A stretch of 64,000 nt of DNA from Roseicyclus amphidinii. GTDB taxonomy: Bacteria > Pseudomonadota > Alphaproteobacteria > Rhodobacterales > Rhodobacteraceae. How positions within the stretch are numbered: position 1 is the first letter of the stretch; each line of letters starts with the position of its first letter. The notes under the pieces are model-generated. The model did no database searches. It was given only the letters and a program-made list of their open reading frames with translations, and was not told where the DNA came from. The position numbers were made by a program, and so were the translations under genes. The stretch spans positions 62,001-126,000 of the forward strand of contig NZ_JASJOE010000001.1 in NCBI RefSeq assembly GCF_030163755.1, in the 5' to 3' direction. Positions 46,493 through 54,566 of the stretch are shown here, piece after piece.

Positions 46493-47494
46493 TCAGGCCT
46501 CGTCGTAGACGACTTCGAGGGAGGCTTTCGGCACCGAGTTCTTGCCGCGCATGTCCATGTCGGTGGCGGGCTCCAGCGTGATGCCCGCTCCGGTTTCCGA
46601 CCCGTCGAACAGCTCGAGCAGCTGGTCCTGCGACAGCGCCACGGGGCGCATCGGCGGGGCAACGGCGACGTTCTCGCCCAGCGCCGCGAACAGCGCGCCC
46701 CACTGGCTCTCGGCGGTGCCGACGATCTGGTAATTCGCGGATTTCTTGCGCAGGTCATCATCCTGCGGGATGGCGGCCAGCACCGGGATGCCCACTGCCT
46801 CGGCAAAAGCCTGCGCCTCGCCCGAACCGTCATCCTTGTTGATGACAAGGCCAGCGACGCCCACATTGCCGCCCAGCTTGCGGAAATATTCCACCGCCGA
46901 ACAGACGTTGTTGGCCACGTAAAGCGATTGCAGGTCGTTCGACCCGACAAGGATCACCTTCTGCGCCATGTCGCGCGCGATGGGCAGGCCGAAGCCACCG
47001 CAGACCACGTCGCCCAGGAAGTCGAGCAGGACATAGTCGAAATCCCAATCGTGGAAGCCCAGCTTCTCCAGCAGTTCGAACCCGTGGATGATGCCGCGCC
47101 CGCCGCAGCCTCGGCCGACCTCGGGCCCGCCAAGCTCCATGGCGAAGACGCCGCCGCGCTTGAAGCAGACATCGCCGATCTTCACTTCCTCTCCGGCCAG
47201 TTTCTTCTGGGTCGAGGTCTCGATGATCGTCGGGCAGGCCTTGCCGCCGAACAGAAGGCTGGTGGTATCGGATTTCGGGTCGCAGCCGATCAGCAGCACG
47301 CGCTTGCCCTGTTCGGCCATCATGTGACTGAGGTTGGCGAGCGTGAAGGACTTGCCGATGCCGCCCTTGCCGTAGATCGCGATGATCTGGGTTTTCTTGG
47401 TGGGCTCGCCCTGCGGCACCTCGAGCGTGGGCTCGCTGGCTTCTTCGCGGAGCTTGGCGTCATACTCACGCAGGTTCGGAACATCGAGGCTCAT
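46493..47494 (-). CDS. bchX: Chlorophyllide reductase ATPase BchX
   Basis: 333 residues. NifH-like electron donor to BchYZ. P-loop GKGGIGKSF at 42-50, with Phe instead of the usual Thr at the last position, as is common in BchX; cluster cysteines in GRGCGGRG and LGDVVCGGF. The start overlaps the bchC stop as ATGA. Confidence 0.97.
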   Translation of the reverse strand: MSLDVPNLREYDAKLREEASEPTLEVPQGEPTKKTQIIAIYGKGGIGKSFTLANLSHMMAEQGKRVLLIGCDPKSDTTSLLFGGKACPTIIETSTQKKLAGEEVKIGDVCFKRGGVFAMELGGPEVGRGCGGRGIIHGFELLEKLGFHDWDFDYVLLDFLGDVVCGGFGLPIARDMAQKVILVGSNDLQSLYVANNVCSAVEYFRKLGGNVGVAGLVINKDDGSGEAQAFAEAVGIPVLAAIPQDDDLRKKSANYQIVGTAESQWGALFAALGENVAVAPPMRPVALSQDQLLELFDGSETGAGITLEPATDMDMRGKNSVPKASLEVVYDEA

Positions 47495-48468
47495 GCGGCG
47501 TTCTCCTTTTTGTGCCCTACCGCGTTGCTGCTTGAGGGCATCCAATCCAGGATCATCTTGAGACAAGCGGGGTCTTCGAACGCGGTCTGATACGCACTCT
47601 CGGCTTGCTCTGCCTGGACGGTGTGGGTGATGAGACCGGCAAGGCTGAGGGCCCCGTGGTCGATCAGGTCGCGGGTGGCGACCAGGTCTTCGCGCGTCCA
47701 TTCCGCGGCGATCCGGAACCGGGCTTCGCGCAGGAATGCGGGCGGGAAGGAGAATTGCAGCGGCTCGGGGTAGAACCCGGCCAGCACGATCTCGCCACCC
47801 TTGGCAAGGCGGCCGACCATGGTGTCAAGCAGCGAGGACACGCCGGACGCATCGTAGATGCAACCGTAATCGCGCTTTTCGTCGGCATCGGGGTGGATGA
47901 CCTCATAGCCGGTGGCCCCGGCCTGACGGTCCGCGTCGATCTCCCAGACGGTGGGGGGCTTGCCGCCCGCGGCGATGGTCAGCCGCGCCAGCAGGCGGCC
48001 GAATACGCCGTGGCCGATGATCAGTTCGGGCAGCTGCGTGTTCATCCCCGCCAGCGCGTGACGCGCCGTTGCGGCCAGCGCCAGCAGCGCCCCCTCGGCG
48101 CCCAGCGCGCCGTCGATGCGGACGACGCGGTCGGATTTCGTGACCAGCCTGTGCGCGGCACCGCCGAACAGGCCCTTCACGTCGCCGTAGCAATTGGCAC
48201 CGGGGACAAAGACGATGTCGCCGGGCGTGTAGCCTGTGCCCGCCGCGGCCTCGACCACTTCGCCCGCGGCCTCGTAGCCGGGGACAAGCGGGTAGCCCAT
48301 GCCCGGAAAGGGGGGCATCTGGCCGGACCAGAAAAGTTTCTCGGTTCCCGTGGAAATCCCCGAATGCCGCACGTCGACAACCAGGTCACCCTCGCCCGGA
48401 TCGGTCAGCGTGACCTGTCCCAATCCAAGGGTTTTCGGTCCTTCCAGTATGACGGCGGTGGTCTTCAC
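47491..48468 (-). CDS. bchC: 3-Hydroxyethyl bacteriochlorophyllide a dehydrogenase BchC
   Basis: 325 residues. Zinc-type medium-chain dehydrogenase that oxidises the 3-hydroxyethyl to the 3-acetyl group. Shows [41 protein letters not shown] and a nucleotide-binding region near [20 protein letters not shown]. First gene of bchCXYZ-puf, behind a promoter with two PpsR sites. Confidence 0.96.
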   Translation of the reverse strand: MKTTAVILEGPKTLGLGQVTLTDPGEGDLVVDVRHSGISTGTEKLFWSGQMPPFPGMGYPLVPGYEAAGEVVEAAAGTGYTPGDIVFVPGANCYGDVKGLFGGAAHRLVTKSDRVVRIDGALGAEGALLALAATARHALAGMNTQLPELIIGHGVFGRLLARLTIAAGGKPPTVWEIDADRQAGATGYEVIHPDADEKRDYGCIYDASGVSSLLDTMVGRLAKGGEIVLAGFYPEPLQFSFPPAFLREARFRIAAEWTREDLVATRDLIDHGALSLAGLITHTVQAEQAESAYQTAFEDPACLKMILDWMPSSSNAVGHKKENAA

Positions 48469-48530
48469 GAGGGTCTTTCCCGGTCTTTTGGCAGGTTTGG
48501 AGGAGAATCCTGATCCTGCGGCAACTTGAC

Positions 48531-48548
48531 TGTCAGTTTAACCTGACA
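48531..48548. promoter_or_regulatory. PpsR palindrome on the bchC -10 region
   Basis: TGTCAGTTTAACCTGACA fits TGT-N12-ACA and contains the -10 box (TAAACT on the minus strand, 48540-48535). It is eight bases from the next palindrome, the tandem spacing known for cooperative PpsR/CrtJ binding at bchC. Confidence 0.9.
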
Positions 48549-48562
48549 CTCTTGTATGTCAA
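48535..48562 (-). promoter_or_regulatory. bchC promoter
   Basis: On the minus strand TTGACA (48562-48557), a 16-base spacer and TAAACT (48540-48535). Both boxes lie inside PpsR palindromes, so the repressor would compete directly with RNA polymerase. Confidence 0.75.
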
Positions 48563-48574
48563 TCTCAATAGACA
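48557..48574. promoter_or_regulatory. PpsR palindrome on the bchC -35 region
   Basis: TGTCAATCTCAATAGACA fits TGT-N12-ACA and carries the -35 box of bchC. Confidence 0.9.
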
Positions 48575-48591
48575 TACCTGTCAGCGTTTCT

Positions 48592-49731
48592 TTACGCCTT
48601 CCGCGCTTCGACCACCGAAGTGATGAAGGGCCGCGCGGTCTTGCGCGGGCGGATATCGGCGAAACCTGCAGTTTCGAGATGCTGCGCGATCTCCGCGGCG
48701 CTGCGCGCGCGGCCGGTGCCCATCGCCATGCAATAGAGGCCGAAATAGGCATCCCCCGCGCGCTCGGGCCGCGCGCCGCCCGACATCGGTTCCGAGACGA
48801 TGATCCGCCCGCCTTGCGGAAGCGCGGCATGCGCCTTGGCCAGCAGCATCCGCACGGTGTCGTCGGAATGATCGTAAAGCACGCGGATCAGGCTGATCGC
48901 ATCGGCCCCCTGCGGCAGCGCATCGGTGCGGAAACTCCCGCCGGTGATGGTCGCACGCTCGGTCAGGCCGTTCTGCGCGAAGCGGTCCGTCGCGGGCGCG
49001 ATGACCTGCGGCAGGTCGAAGAGGTGCAGCTTGAGCGCCGGATAGGCCTTGCCGACCGCGGTCAGGAAAGCCCCGGTGCCGCCGCCGATATCGAGCAGCA
49101 TCCCGATCCCGCGCAGGTCGAGGGCGCGCAGCGCCTCCTCGGCGACGAGGGTCTGGCTTTCGGCCATCAGCTCGGAATAGGTCGCGGCCGTTTCCGGGTC
49201 GATCTGGCCGGTCGCGCCGAAGACATAGGGCCAGAAGGCAGCCAGTTCCGTCTCGGGCGCATCGCGGAAGAAGCCGACCGGGTCGGCCATGTCACGGTAG
49301 AGAACGTCATGGTGTCGGATCATCTGCGCCAGCCCCGGAATACCGGGCAGCGCGGCGCCAAGGCGGCCCAGCGCATAGCGCCCGTCGCGGCCCCGCGTCA
49401 TCAGGCCCAGCGCGGTGGCGGCCTGGCACAAGACGCGCATCCGGTCGGGGTTGATGCCGGTCAGAAGCGCGAGAGATTCGACCCTGCGCGGCTGGTTAGA
49501 CAGGTGTTCGGCGAGATCCAGCTCGACAAAAGCCATCAACACCTGGCTGTGCAGGAACCCCGCCACCAGGTCGAACAGCGCCTCGCCATCCTTGCGCGCG
49601 ACCCGCGCGGCAAAGGGCGTGCGCGCGGCCCAGTTCTGGAACCGGCGCGAGCGCAAAAGGCCCGTCTTCCATGCATAGAGCCTGTCGCGCAGGCGCGGCC
49701 TGTCGGGGTCGGTGTGATCGGCCAGCGCCAC
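48592..49731 (-). CDS. crtF: Hydroxyneurosporene O-methyltransferase CrtF
   Basis: 379 residues from GTG 49731. SAM-dependent methylation of the 1-hydroxyl of carotenoids on the way to spheroidene. N-terminal dimerisation/helical domain with GFLHSQVLMAFVELDLAEHL; SAM site MLLDIGGGTGAFLTAVGKAYP around 200; later GGRIIVSEPMSGG. The start is uncertain: GTG 49731 follows the crtE stop by five bases, while an ATG at 49803 would overlap crtE by 67 bases. Confidence 0.93.
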   Translation of the reverse strand: MALADHTDPDRPRLRDRLYAWKTGLLRSRRFQNWAARTPFAARVARKDGEALFDLVAGFLHSQVLMAFVELDLAEHLSNQPRRVESLALLTGINPDRMRVLCQAATALGLMTRGRDGRYALGRLGAALPGIPGLAQMIRHHDVLYRDMADPVGFFRDAPETELAAFWPYVFGATGQIDPETAATYSELMAESQTLVAEEALRALDLRGIGMLLDIGGGTGAFLTAVGKAYPALKLHLFDLPQVIAPATDRFAQNGLTERATITGGSFRTDALPQGADAISLIRVLYDHSDDTVRMLLAKAHAALPQGGRIIVSEPMSGGARPERAGDAYFGLYCMAMGTGRARSAAEIAQHLETAGFADIRPRKTARPFITSVVEARKA

Positions 49732-49736
49732 GCGCC

Positions 49737-50606
49737 CTAGACCGTCTGATGCGCCGGAAGGACCGGCGTCAGGCGTTCGGCGGTCTTGCGCACCATCTCG
49801 CACAACGCGGCCTCGCCCGGGCAGGAGGGGATCGATGAGATCGCGCCCGACAGGATATCCTCGAGCCGCCGGATCGCGCCGCGCACGCCCAGCTGGCTGA
49901 CGGCGTTGGGGCGGCCGTTGATCTCGTCCTGCTGCGCGGGCTTGCCCAGCGTCACCTCGTCATAGAGCGCGTCGCGCAGATCGTCGGCAACCTGGAACGC
50001 CTCGCCGATGCGCGCGCCCAGTTCGGTCCAGGCGTCCGGCTCTTCGCCGGCCGCCGCCGCACCCATGCGCGTGGCCGCGGTGAACAGCGCGCCTGTCTTG
50101 GCGCGGTGATAGGCGGAAAGGTCGATCTTGGCCTCGCTCTCCCATCCTTGGCCGGCGCAGATGCCGCCCGGCATGCCGGTGGACTCGCCCAGGATGCGGA
50201 TCAGCTGCACCGCGCGGGCCGGATCGTCGGCGGCGGCGCGGGCAAGCACCTCGAAAGCCATGATGATCAGCGAATCGCCCGTCAGAAGCGCCAGCGGCTC
50301 ACCATAGGCGCGATGCACCGCCGGCTTGCCGCGGCGGGTGTCGGCATTGTCGAAACAGGGCATGTCGTCATGGACGAGGCTGGCGCAATGGATCAGCTCG
50401 ATCGCGGTTGCCGCCGCATCCGACAGGGCCGGGCTTTTGTCGCCGCAGGCCATGGCCACCGACAGGCAGATCGTCGGCCGGATGCGCGCGCCGCCGGGGC
50501 TGACCGCGTAATCCAGCGCCGAGGCGAGTTTCGGAGGGGCCGCGCCCGCCTGTCCCTGCCGGATGGCGCTGGCAATGGCCGCTTCGATCCGGGGTTTCAA
50601 AGGCAT
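49737..50606 (-). CDS. crtE: Geranylgeranyl diphosphate synthase CrtE
   Basis: 289 residues. Makes the C20 precursor of phytoene and of the bacteriochlorophyll tail. First Asp-rich motif LVHDDMPCFDNADTRRGKP near 90, second FQVADDLRD near 220. The ATG at 50606 follows GAGGG and begins MPLKPRIEAAIAS. Divergent from crtD with two PpsR palindromes between. Confidence 0.95.
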   Translation of the reverse strand: MPLKPRIEAAIASAIRQGQAGAAPPKLASALDYAVSPGGARIRPTICLSVAMACGDKSPALSDAAATAIELIHCASLVHDDMPCFDNADTRRGKPAVHRAYGEPLALLTGDSLIIMAFEVLARAAADDPARAVQLIRILGESTGMPGGICAGQGWESEAKIDLSAYHRAKTGALFTAATRMGAAAAGEEPDAWTELGARIGEAFQVADDLRDALYDEVTLGKPAQQDEINGRPNAVSQLGVRGAIRRLEDILSGAISSIPSCPGEAALCEMVRKTAERLTPVLPAHQTV

Positions 50607-50654
50607 GGTCGCCCCCTCTGTCCAAAAAGAATCCGTGCGGATTGACACGGGTGT

Positions 50655-50672
50655 TGTAAACTAGGGTGGACA
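50655..50672. promoter_or_regulatory. PpsR palindrome between crtE and crtD (left)
   Basis: TGTAAACTAGGGTGGACA fits TGT-N12-ACA, 48 bases before crtE. Its inner bases are less like the other sites, so affinity may be lower. Confidence 0.7.
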
Positions 50673-50685
50673 AATCGACCCAAGG

Positions 50686-50703
50686 TGTCAACATAATCTG
50701 ACA
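50686..50703. promoter_or_regulatory. PpsR palindrome between crtE and crtD (right)
   Basis: TGTCAACATAATCTGACA fits TGT-N12-ACA, 13 bases from its partner and 18 bases before crtD. It contains CATAAT on the + strand (a possible crtD -10) and TTGACA on the minus strand (a possible crtE -35). Confidence 0.88.
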
Positions 50704-50721
50704 CATGGATTGGAGAATGGC

Positions 50722-52287
50722 GTGACAGGTGCCACCAGGCAGGCGGTCGTGATCGGGGCCGGGATCGGCGGGTTATCCGCCGCGATGCGGCTGGCCCATG
50801 CCGGGCTGTCGGTGACGGTGCTGGACATGGCCGCCGGGCCGGGCGGCAAGATGCGCACGCGGGACAGCGTGGCGGGGCCGGTGGATATCGGGCCGACGGT
50901 TATGACCCTGAAAGGCATGTTCGAGACGCTTTTTGCCGATGTCGGTGCGCGGCTGTCGGATCATGTCACGCTCATTCCCGACGAGATCCTCGCGCGCCAC
51001 CACTGGCGCGACGGCAGCACGCTCGACCTGTTCCATGATCCAGAACGCAGCGCCGCCGCGCTCCGGGATTTCGGCGGCGCGCGGGCCGAAACGCAGTTCC
51101 GCCGCTTCTCCGACCGGGCAAGGCGGCTGTTCGAGGCCTTCGAAGGGCCGGTGATGCTTGCGCAAAAGCCCAGCCTTCCTGCGCTGACCGCGCATGTTCT
51201 GAAAAACCCCGCGCTGATCCCCGCGATGGCGCCGGGGCGCAGCCTTGCCGCGAGCCTGTCGTCACAGTTCACCGACCCCCGCCTCCGGCAGCTTTTCGGG
51301 CGCTATGCCACTTATGTCGGCGGCTCCCCCTATCTCAGCCCGGCCGTTCTCGGCCTGATCTGGCATTCCGAGGCCAGCGGCGTCTGGCGCGTCGAAGGGG
51401 GGATGCACAGGCTGGCTCAGGCGATGCAACGCCTTGCGCAGGACAAGGGCGCGCGTTTCCGCTTCAACGCGCGTGCCGCGCGGATCGAACAGCAGGATGG
51501 GCAGGTCTGCGCGGTCCACCTGGAGGATGGCACCCGCATCCCCGCCGACCTGATCGTCTTCAACGGCGACCCCAAGGCGCTGGTCGACGGTCACCTGGGC
51601 CAAGGCCCCGCCGCCGCCGTCCCCCGCAATGGGGTGGAGGCGCGGAGCCTCTCGGCCTTTGTCTGGGGCTTCGCCGCCACGCCCGCTGGGGTGGAGCTTG
51701 CGCATCACAACGTGTTCTTCTGCACCGACCCCAAGCGCGAGTTCGACGACCTTGCCGCCGGGCGGATGCCCGCAGACGGCACGCTTTATGTCTGCGCCCA
51801 GGACCGCGGTGGCGACGCGCCCCAAGGCCCCGAGCGTTTCGAGATCATCCTGAACGGGCCGCCCGGGCACCCGTCGACCCCGGAGGACGCCTACAGATGC
51901 CGGACACATACATTCGAGACGCTGGCCCGGATGGGGCTGAGGTTTTCCCCGACGCCGGACATCACCGCGCTGACCATGCCGGGGGATTTCGACCGGGCCT
52001 TTCCGGCGTCGGACGGTTCCCTTTACGGGCTTTCCCCACATGGGATGATGGCGACCTTCCAGCGCCCCACGGCGCGGACGACGCTGAGGGGTCTTTATCT
52101 CGCGGGGGGCGGGGCGCATCCGGGGGCGGGGATACCGATGGCCTGCCTCTCCGGGCAGCACGCGGCCGCGGCGATCTTGAGCGACCTTGCTTCGACCTCG
52201 ACGTCCCGCCGGACGGCTACGCCTGGTGGTATGTCGACGGGATCAGCGACGATGGCGAGCGCGCGATCTCCATCATCGGCTTCATAG
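50722..52287 (+). CDS. crtD: Hydroxyneurosporene desaturase CrtD
   Basis: 521 residues. CrtI-family FAD desaturase that introduces the 3,4 double bond in methoxyneurosporene/hydroxyneurosporene. FAD motif [27 protein letters not shown] at the start and the C-terminal signature GGGAHPGAGIPMACLSG. GTG 50722 has GGAG six bases upstream. The last ~35 residues (TSTSRRTATPGG...) overlap the N-terminal part of crtC in another frame and look like a non-functional tail. Confidence 0.92.
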   Translation: MTGATRQAVVIGAGIGGLSAAMRLAHAGLSVTVLDMAAGPGGKMRTRDSVAGPVDIGPTVMTLKGMFETLFADVGARLSDHVTLIPDEILARHHWRDGSTLDLFHDPERSAAALRDFGGARAETQFRRFSDRARRLFEAFEGPVMLAQKPSLPALTAHVLKNPALIPAMAPGRSLAASLSSQFTDPRLRQLFGRYATYVGGSPYLSPAVLGLIWHSEASGVWRVEGGMHRLAQAMQRLAQDKGARFRFNARAARIEQQDGQVCAVHLEDGTRIPADLIVFNGDPKALVDGHLGQGPAAAVPRNGVEARSLSAFVWGFAATPAGVELAHHNVFFCTDPKREFDDLAAGRMPADGTLYVCAQDRGGDAPQGPERFEIILNGPPGHPSTPEDAYRCRTHTFETLARMGLRFSPTPDITALTMPGDFDRAFPASDGSLYGLSPHGMMATFQRPTARTTLRGLYLAGGGAHPGAGIPMACLSGQHAAAAILSDLASTSTSRRTATPGGMSTGSATMASARSPSSAS

Positions 52288-53114
52288 GGTCGGTTTTCTC
52301 GCCCTGGTATCGCTGGTCGGGGCGCAAGACCCCGGCCAACCATTGCTGCCTGAACGTGGTCACCTACGGCCGCGGCGGTCGCTGGACGATGACCGACCGG
52401 GGGCAGGATGCCCTTGGCCTGTCGCGCGACCGGATCCAGATCGGCCCCTCGGCGATGGTCTGGGCGGGCGATCACCTGCGCATCGAGATCGAGGAGATGT
52501 CGACGCCCCACGCCCAGCGCATCACCGGCGAGGTGATCGTGCGGCCGAGCGCCCTGACGCAGGTGGAAATGGCCCTCACGCCGGACGGCGCGCATGTCTG
52601 GCGGCCCTTCGCCCCCAAGGCGGATATCGAGGTGCGCCTGAACCGCCCCGGCTGGAGCTGGACCGGCCACGGCTATTTCGACGCGAATTTCGGGACGCGC
52701 GCGCTGGAGGCCGATTTCAGCTACTGGACCTGGGGCCGGTTCCCCCTGCGCGACGGCGCGGCCTGTTTCTACGACGCCCAGCGCCGCGACGGGACCGAGC
52801 TTGCCGCCGCCATCGGCTTCGCCGAGGACGGCACGCCCCGCGCGATCGAGATGCCGCCGAAGGCGCGGCTGAAACGCCCCGGCTGGATGGTGCGGCGCGA
52901 GACGCGGGCCGATGCCGGCTACAGGCCGCGGCAGATCAAGGCGATGCTCGACGCCCCCTTCTACAACCGCGCTGCGGTGCAGACGCGGATCAACGGCGAG
53001 GAAACCGTGGGCGTATTCGAGGCGCTCGACCTCGACCGCTTCCGGGGCCCTTGGCTGATGCCGATGCTCGCCGTGCGCGTCCCGCGCAGGCGCGGCTGGC
53101 CGGGGTGGTTGTAG
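52191..53114 (+). CDS. crtC: Hydroxyneurosporene synthase (carotenoid 1,2-hydratase) CrtC; start unresolved
   Basis: From the conserved FDLDVPPDGYAWWYVDGISDDG, about 307 residues. It hydrates the 1,2 double bond of neurosporene. Conserved blocks: FIGSVFSPWYRWSG, NHCCLNVVTYG, GYFDANFGTRALEADFSYWTWGRFPL. In this frame no ATG, GTG or TTG occurs between 51897 and the conserved start; the only near candidate is CTG 52143. The coordinate given marks the first clearly homologous codon. Translation may be coupled to crtD, or the sequence may have a one-base error. The stop lies inside a 33-bp direct repeat. Confidence 0.88.
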   Translation, partial: FDLDVPPDGYAWWYVDGISDDGERAISIIGFIGSVFSPWYRWSGRKTPANHCCLNVVTYGRGGRWTMTDRGQDALGLSRDRIQIGPSAMVWAGDHLRIEIEEMSTPHAQRITGEVIVRPSALTQVEMALTPDGAHVWRPFAPKADIEVRLNRPGWSWTGHGYFDANFGTRALEADFSYWTWGRFPLRDGAACFYDAQRRDGTELAAAIGFAEDGTPRAIEMPPKARLKRPGWMVRRETRADAGYRPRQIKAMLDAPFYNRAAVQTRINGEETVGVFEALDLDRFRGPWLMPMLAVRVPRRRGWPGWL

Positions 53115-53122
53115 GGGTGCCG
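53090..53122 (+). repeat. 33-bp direct repeat, copy 1 (end of crtC)
   Basis: Identical to 53883-53915. It covers the last codons and the TAG stop of crtC plus eight bases. The two copies enclose the hicAB genes. Confidence 0.9.
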
Positions 53123-53154
53123 TTCAAGCCGCTGCTCGTGGCCATGCAGATCGG

Positions 53155-53568
53155 CTAAAGCCAGTGCGTCGTATCTGCCCGATACAGGAAACCCGCAGGC
53201 GACTCGAACAAGGGAAGGTTTCGTTCCCAACTCGATGACACATCGTGAACCGCCGCCTCCAGCGCGCTTTCCAGCTCTGCGATACGGCCGTCCTTCACGT
53301 CAAGAACCGACATCAGCGCCTGCAATGCGCGCATCAGCGCCTTGCCCTGTTCGGATGTCCGCTTGACCGCGATGCCAGGCTCGGGAAGTGGTTCTCCAAG
53401 CCCCTGTTTCAGCTCAATCCACTCCTGCATCGCCTGCTGGGTATTGGCCAGAGCCTCCTCTCGCGTCTCGCCGTCAGACATGCAGCCTTGCAGATCGGGC
53501 ACAAGGCCGACGAAACCTCCGCCGTCCTCTTCGCTGAGGGGCAATATCACAATGACGTAATCATCCAT
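53155..53568 (-). CDS. hicB: HicB-family antitoxin
   Basis: 137 residues. N-terminal HicB fold MDDYVIVILPLSEEDGGGFVGLVPDLQGCMSDGETREEALANTQQAMQEWIELKQ, typical of the degraded-RNase-H antitoxin domain. A longer C-terminal helical part follows (about 75-137), without an obvious DNA-binding motif. It overlaps the hicA gene by eight bases. Inserted between crtC and hslV inside direct repeats. Confidence 0.87.
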   Translation of the reverse strand: MDDYVIVILPLSEEDGGGFVGLVPDLQGCMSDGETREEALANTQQAMQEWIELKQGLGEPLPEPGIAVKRTSEQGKALMRALQALMSVLDVKDGRIAELESALEAAVHDVSSSWERNLPLFESPAGFLYRADTTHWL

Positions 53569-53797
53569 CGCTACTCTCCCCGGCGCTTCGGTGGGCGGCC
53601 ACGTAACTTGTGAATTTCCTGATATACACAGGTTTAATTGGTCGTTTCGCAGGAACCGTCAAGATGCCTTCAAGATGACGGATGTTGATCTTGTAGTGGC
53701 TTCCGCCGCCGGTGGGCGGCACGCAGTCGATCCCGTAGTGGCTGCAAATCCTTTCAATGTCACCAATGGTCCAGTCTGCTCTCGGGTTTGTTCCCAT
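53561..53797 (-). CDS. hicA: HicA-family mRNA interferase toxin
   Basis: 78 residues. Small dsRBD-like toxin that cleaves mRNA; the catalytic histidine is in PPTGGGSHYKI and the tail IKPVYIRKFTSYV fits. The ATG at 53797 gives MGTNPRADWTIGDIERICSHYG. A GTG at 53827 with AGAGGT five bases upstream is an alternative that adds ten residues. It is the first gene of hicA-hicB. Confidence 0.85.
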   Translation of the reverse strand: MGTNPRADWTIGDIERICSHYGIDCVPPTGGGSHYKINIRHLEGILTVPAKRPIKPVYIRKFTSYVAAHRSAGESSDG

Positions 53798-53882
53798 GTC
53801 CGAGAGTGTCCTGGACGGTTTTACCACGGTGACCTCTTACCACTATGCCAGAAGCTTGCGCGCCACGGGTTTGGCAAGTCAA

Positions 53883-53915
53883 GCGCGGCTGGCCGGGGTG
53901 GTTGTAGGGGTGCCG
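53883..53915 (+). repeat. 33-bp direct repeat, copy 2
   Basis: Second copy of the crtC 3' end, with its stop codon, 793 bases after the first. It runs into a GCCGGGCT-GA-AGCCCGGC hairpin (53912-53929) that looks like the original crtC terminator. Confidence 0.9.
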
Positions 53916-53929
53916 GGCTGAAGCCCGGC
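53912..53929 (+). terminator. Hairpin after repeat copy 2, probable ancestral crtC terminator
   Basis: Perfect GCCGGGCT / AGCCCGGC stem around GA, no clear T tract. It now stands 800 bases from crtC because hicAB lies between. Confidence 0.45.
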
Positions 53930-53953
53930 CTACGGCGGTGCGCGGGCCGGGAG

Positions 53954-53983
53954 GTTGCGGGCTGGGGGCCCGCCCGCCATATA
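53954..53983 (+). promoter_or_regulatory. Possible heat-shock (RpoH) promoter of hslV
   Basis: GTTGCGG, then CGCCATATA after a 14-base gap, resembles the sigma32 pattern CTTGAA-N13-15-CCCATNT, 26 bases before hslV. hslVU is a heat-shock operon in many bacteria. The -35 match is weak. Confidence 0.4.
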
Positions 53984-54008
53984 GGTCCGGACAACGGCAG
54001 GAGACCCC

Positions 54009-54566
54009 ATGGCAGACAGCGATTTCCCCGGCTGGCACGGCACCACGATCATCGGCGTCCGCAAGGGCGGCGAGGTGGTCGTCGCGGGTGACGGGCAGGT
54101 GAGCCTTGGCCAGACCGTCATCAAGGGCAGCGCGCGCAAGGTGCGCAGGCTTAGCCCCGGCGGCTATGACGTGGTCGCAGGCTTTGCCGGGTCGACCGCC
54201 GATGCCTTCACCCTGCTGGAACGGCTGGAAAAGAAGCTCGAGGCGACGCCGGGGCAGCTCCAACGCGCGAGCGTGGAACTGGCGAAGGACTGGCGCACCG
54301 ACAAGTACCTGCAAAAGCTCGAGGCGATGCTGATCGTCACCGACGGGCGCGAGCTCTACATCATCACCGGTGCGGGCGACGTGCTGGAACCCGAGCATGA
54401 CGTCGCCGCCATCGGCTCGGGCGGGAATTACGCGCTGGCCGCGGCGCGGGCGATGATGGACAGCGACAAGGACGCCGAGACCGTGGCGCGCGACGCCATG
54501 GCGATTGCCGCGGAAATCTGCGTCTACACCAACGGCAACCTGACCGTGGAAAAGATCGGCGGATGA
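54009..54566 (+). CDS. hslV: ATP-dependent protease subunit HslV
   Basis: 185 residues. Proteasome-type threonine peptidase partner of HslU. A short pro-sequence precedes HGTTIIGV, with the catalytic Thr at T12. [25 protein letters not shown] and [15 protein letters not shown] are family motifs. AGGAG eight bases upstream of ATG 54009. Overlaps the next gene by four bases. Confidence 0.97.
   Translation: MADSDFPGWHGTTIIGVRKGGEVVVAGDGQVSLGQTVIKGSARKVRRLSPGGYDVVAGFAGSTADAFTLLERLEKKLEATPGQLQRASVELAKDWRTDKYLQKLEAMLIVTDGRELYIITGAGDVLEPEHDVAAIGSGGNYALAAARAMMDSDKDAETVARDAMAIAAEICVYTNGNLTVEKIGG

Noticed and set aside
44896-46950. 684-codon version of bchY reaching into bchX
   Set aside because: The first 154 codons lie out of frame inside bchX and show no BchY homology; the ATG at 46488 fits better.
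50710-50721. TTG 50710 as the crtD start
   Set aside because: It overlaps the GGAG ribosome-binding site that serves GTG 50722.
51897-53114. crtC starting at ATG 51897
   Set aside because: The first ~98 residues are a shadow of crtD without CrtC similarity. Kept only as the formal open frame.
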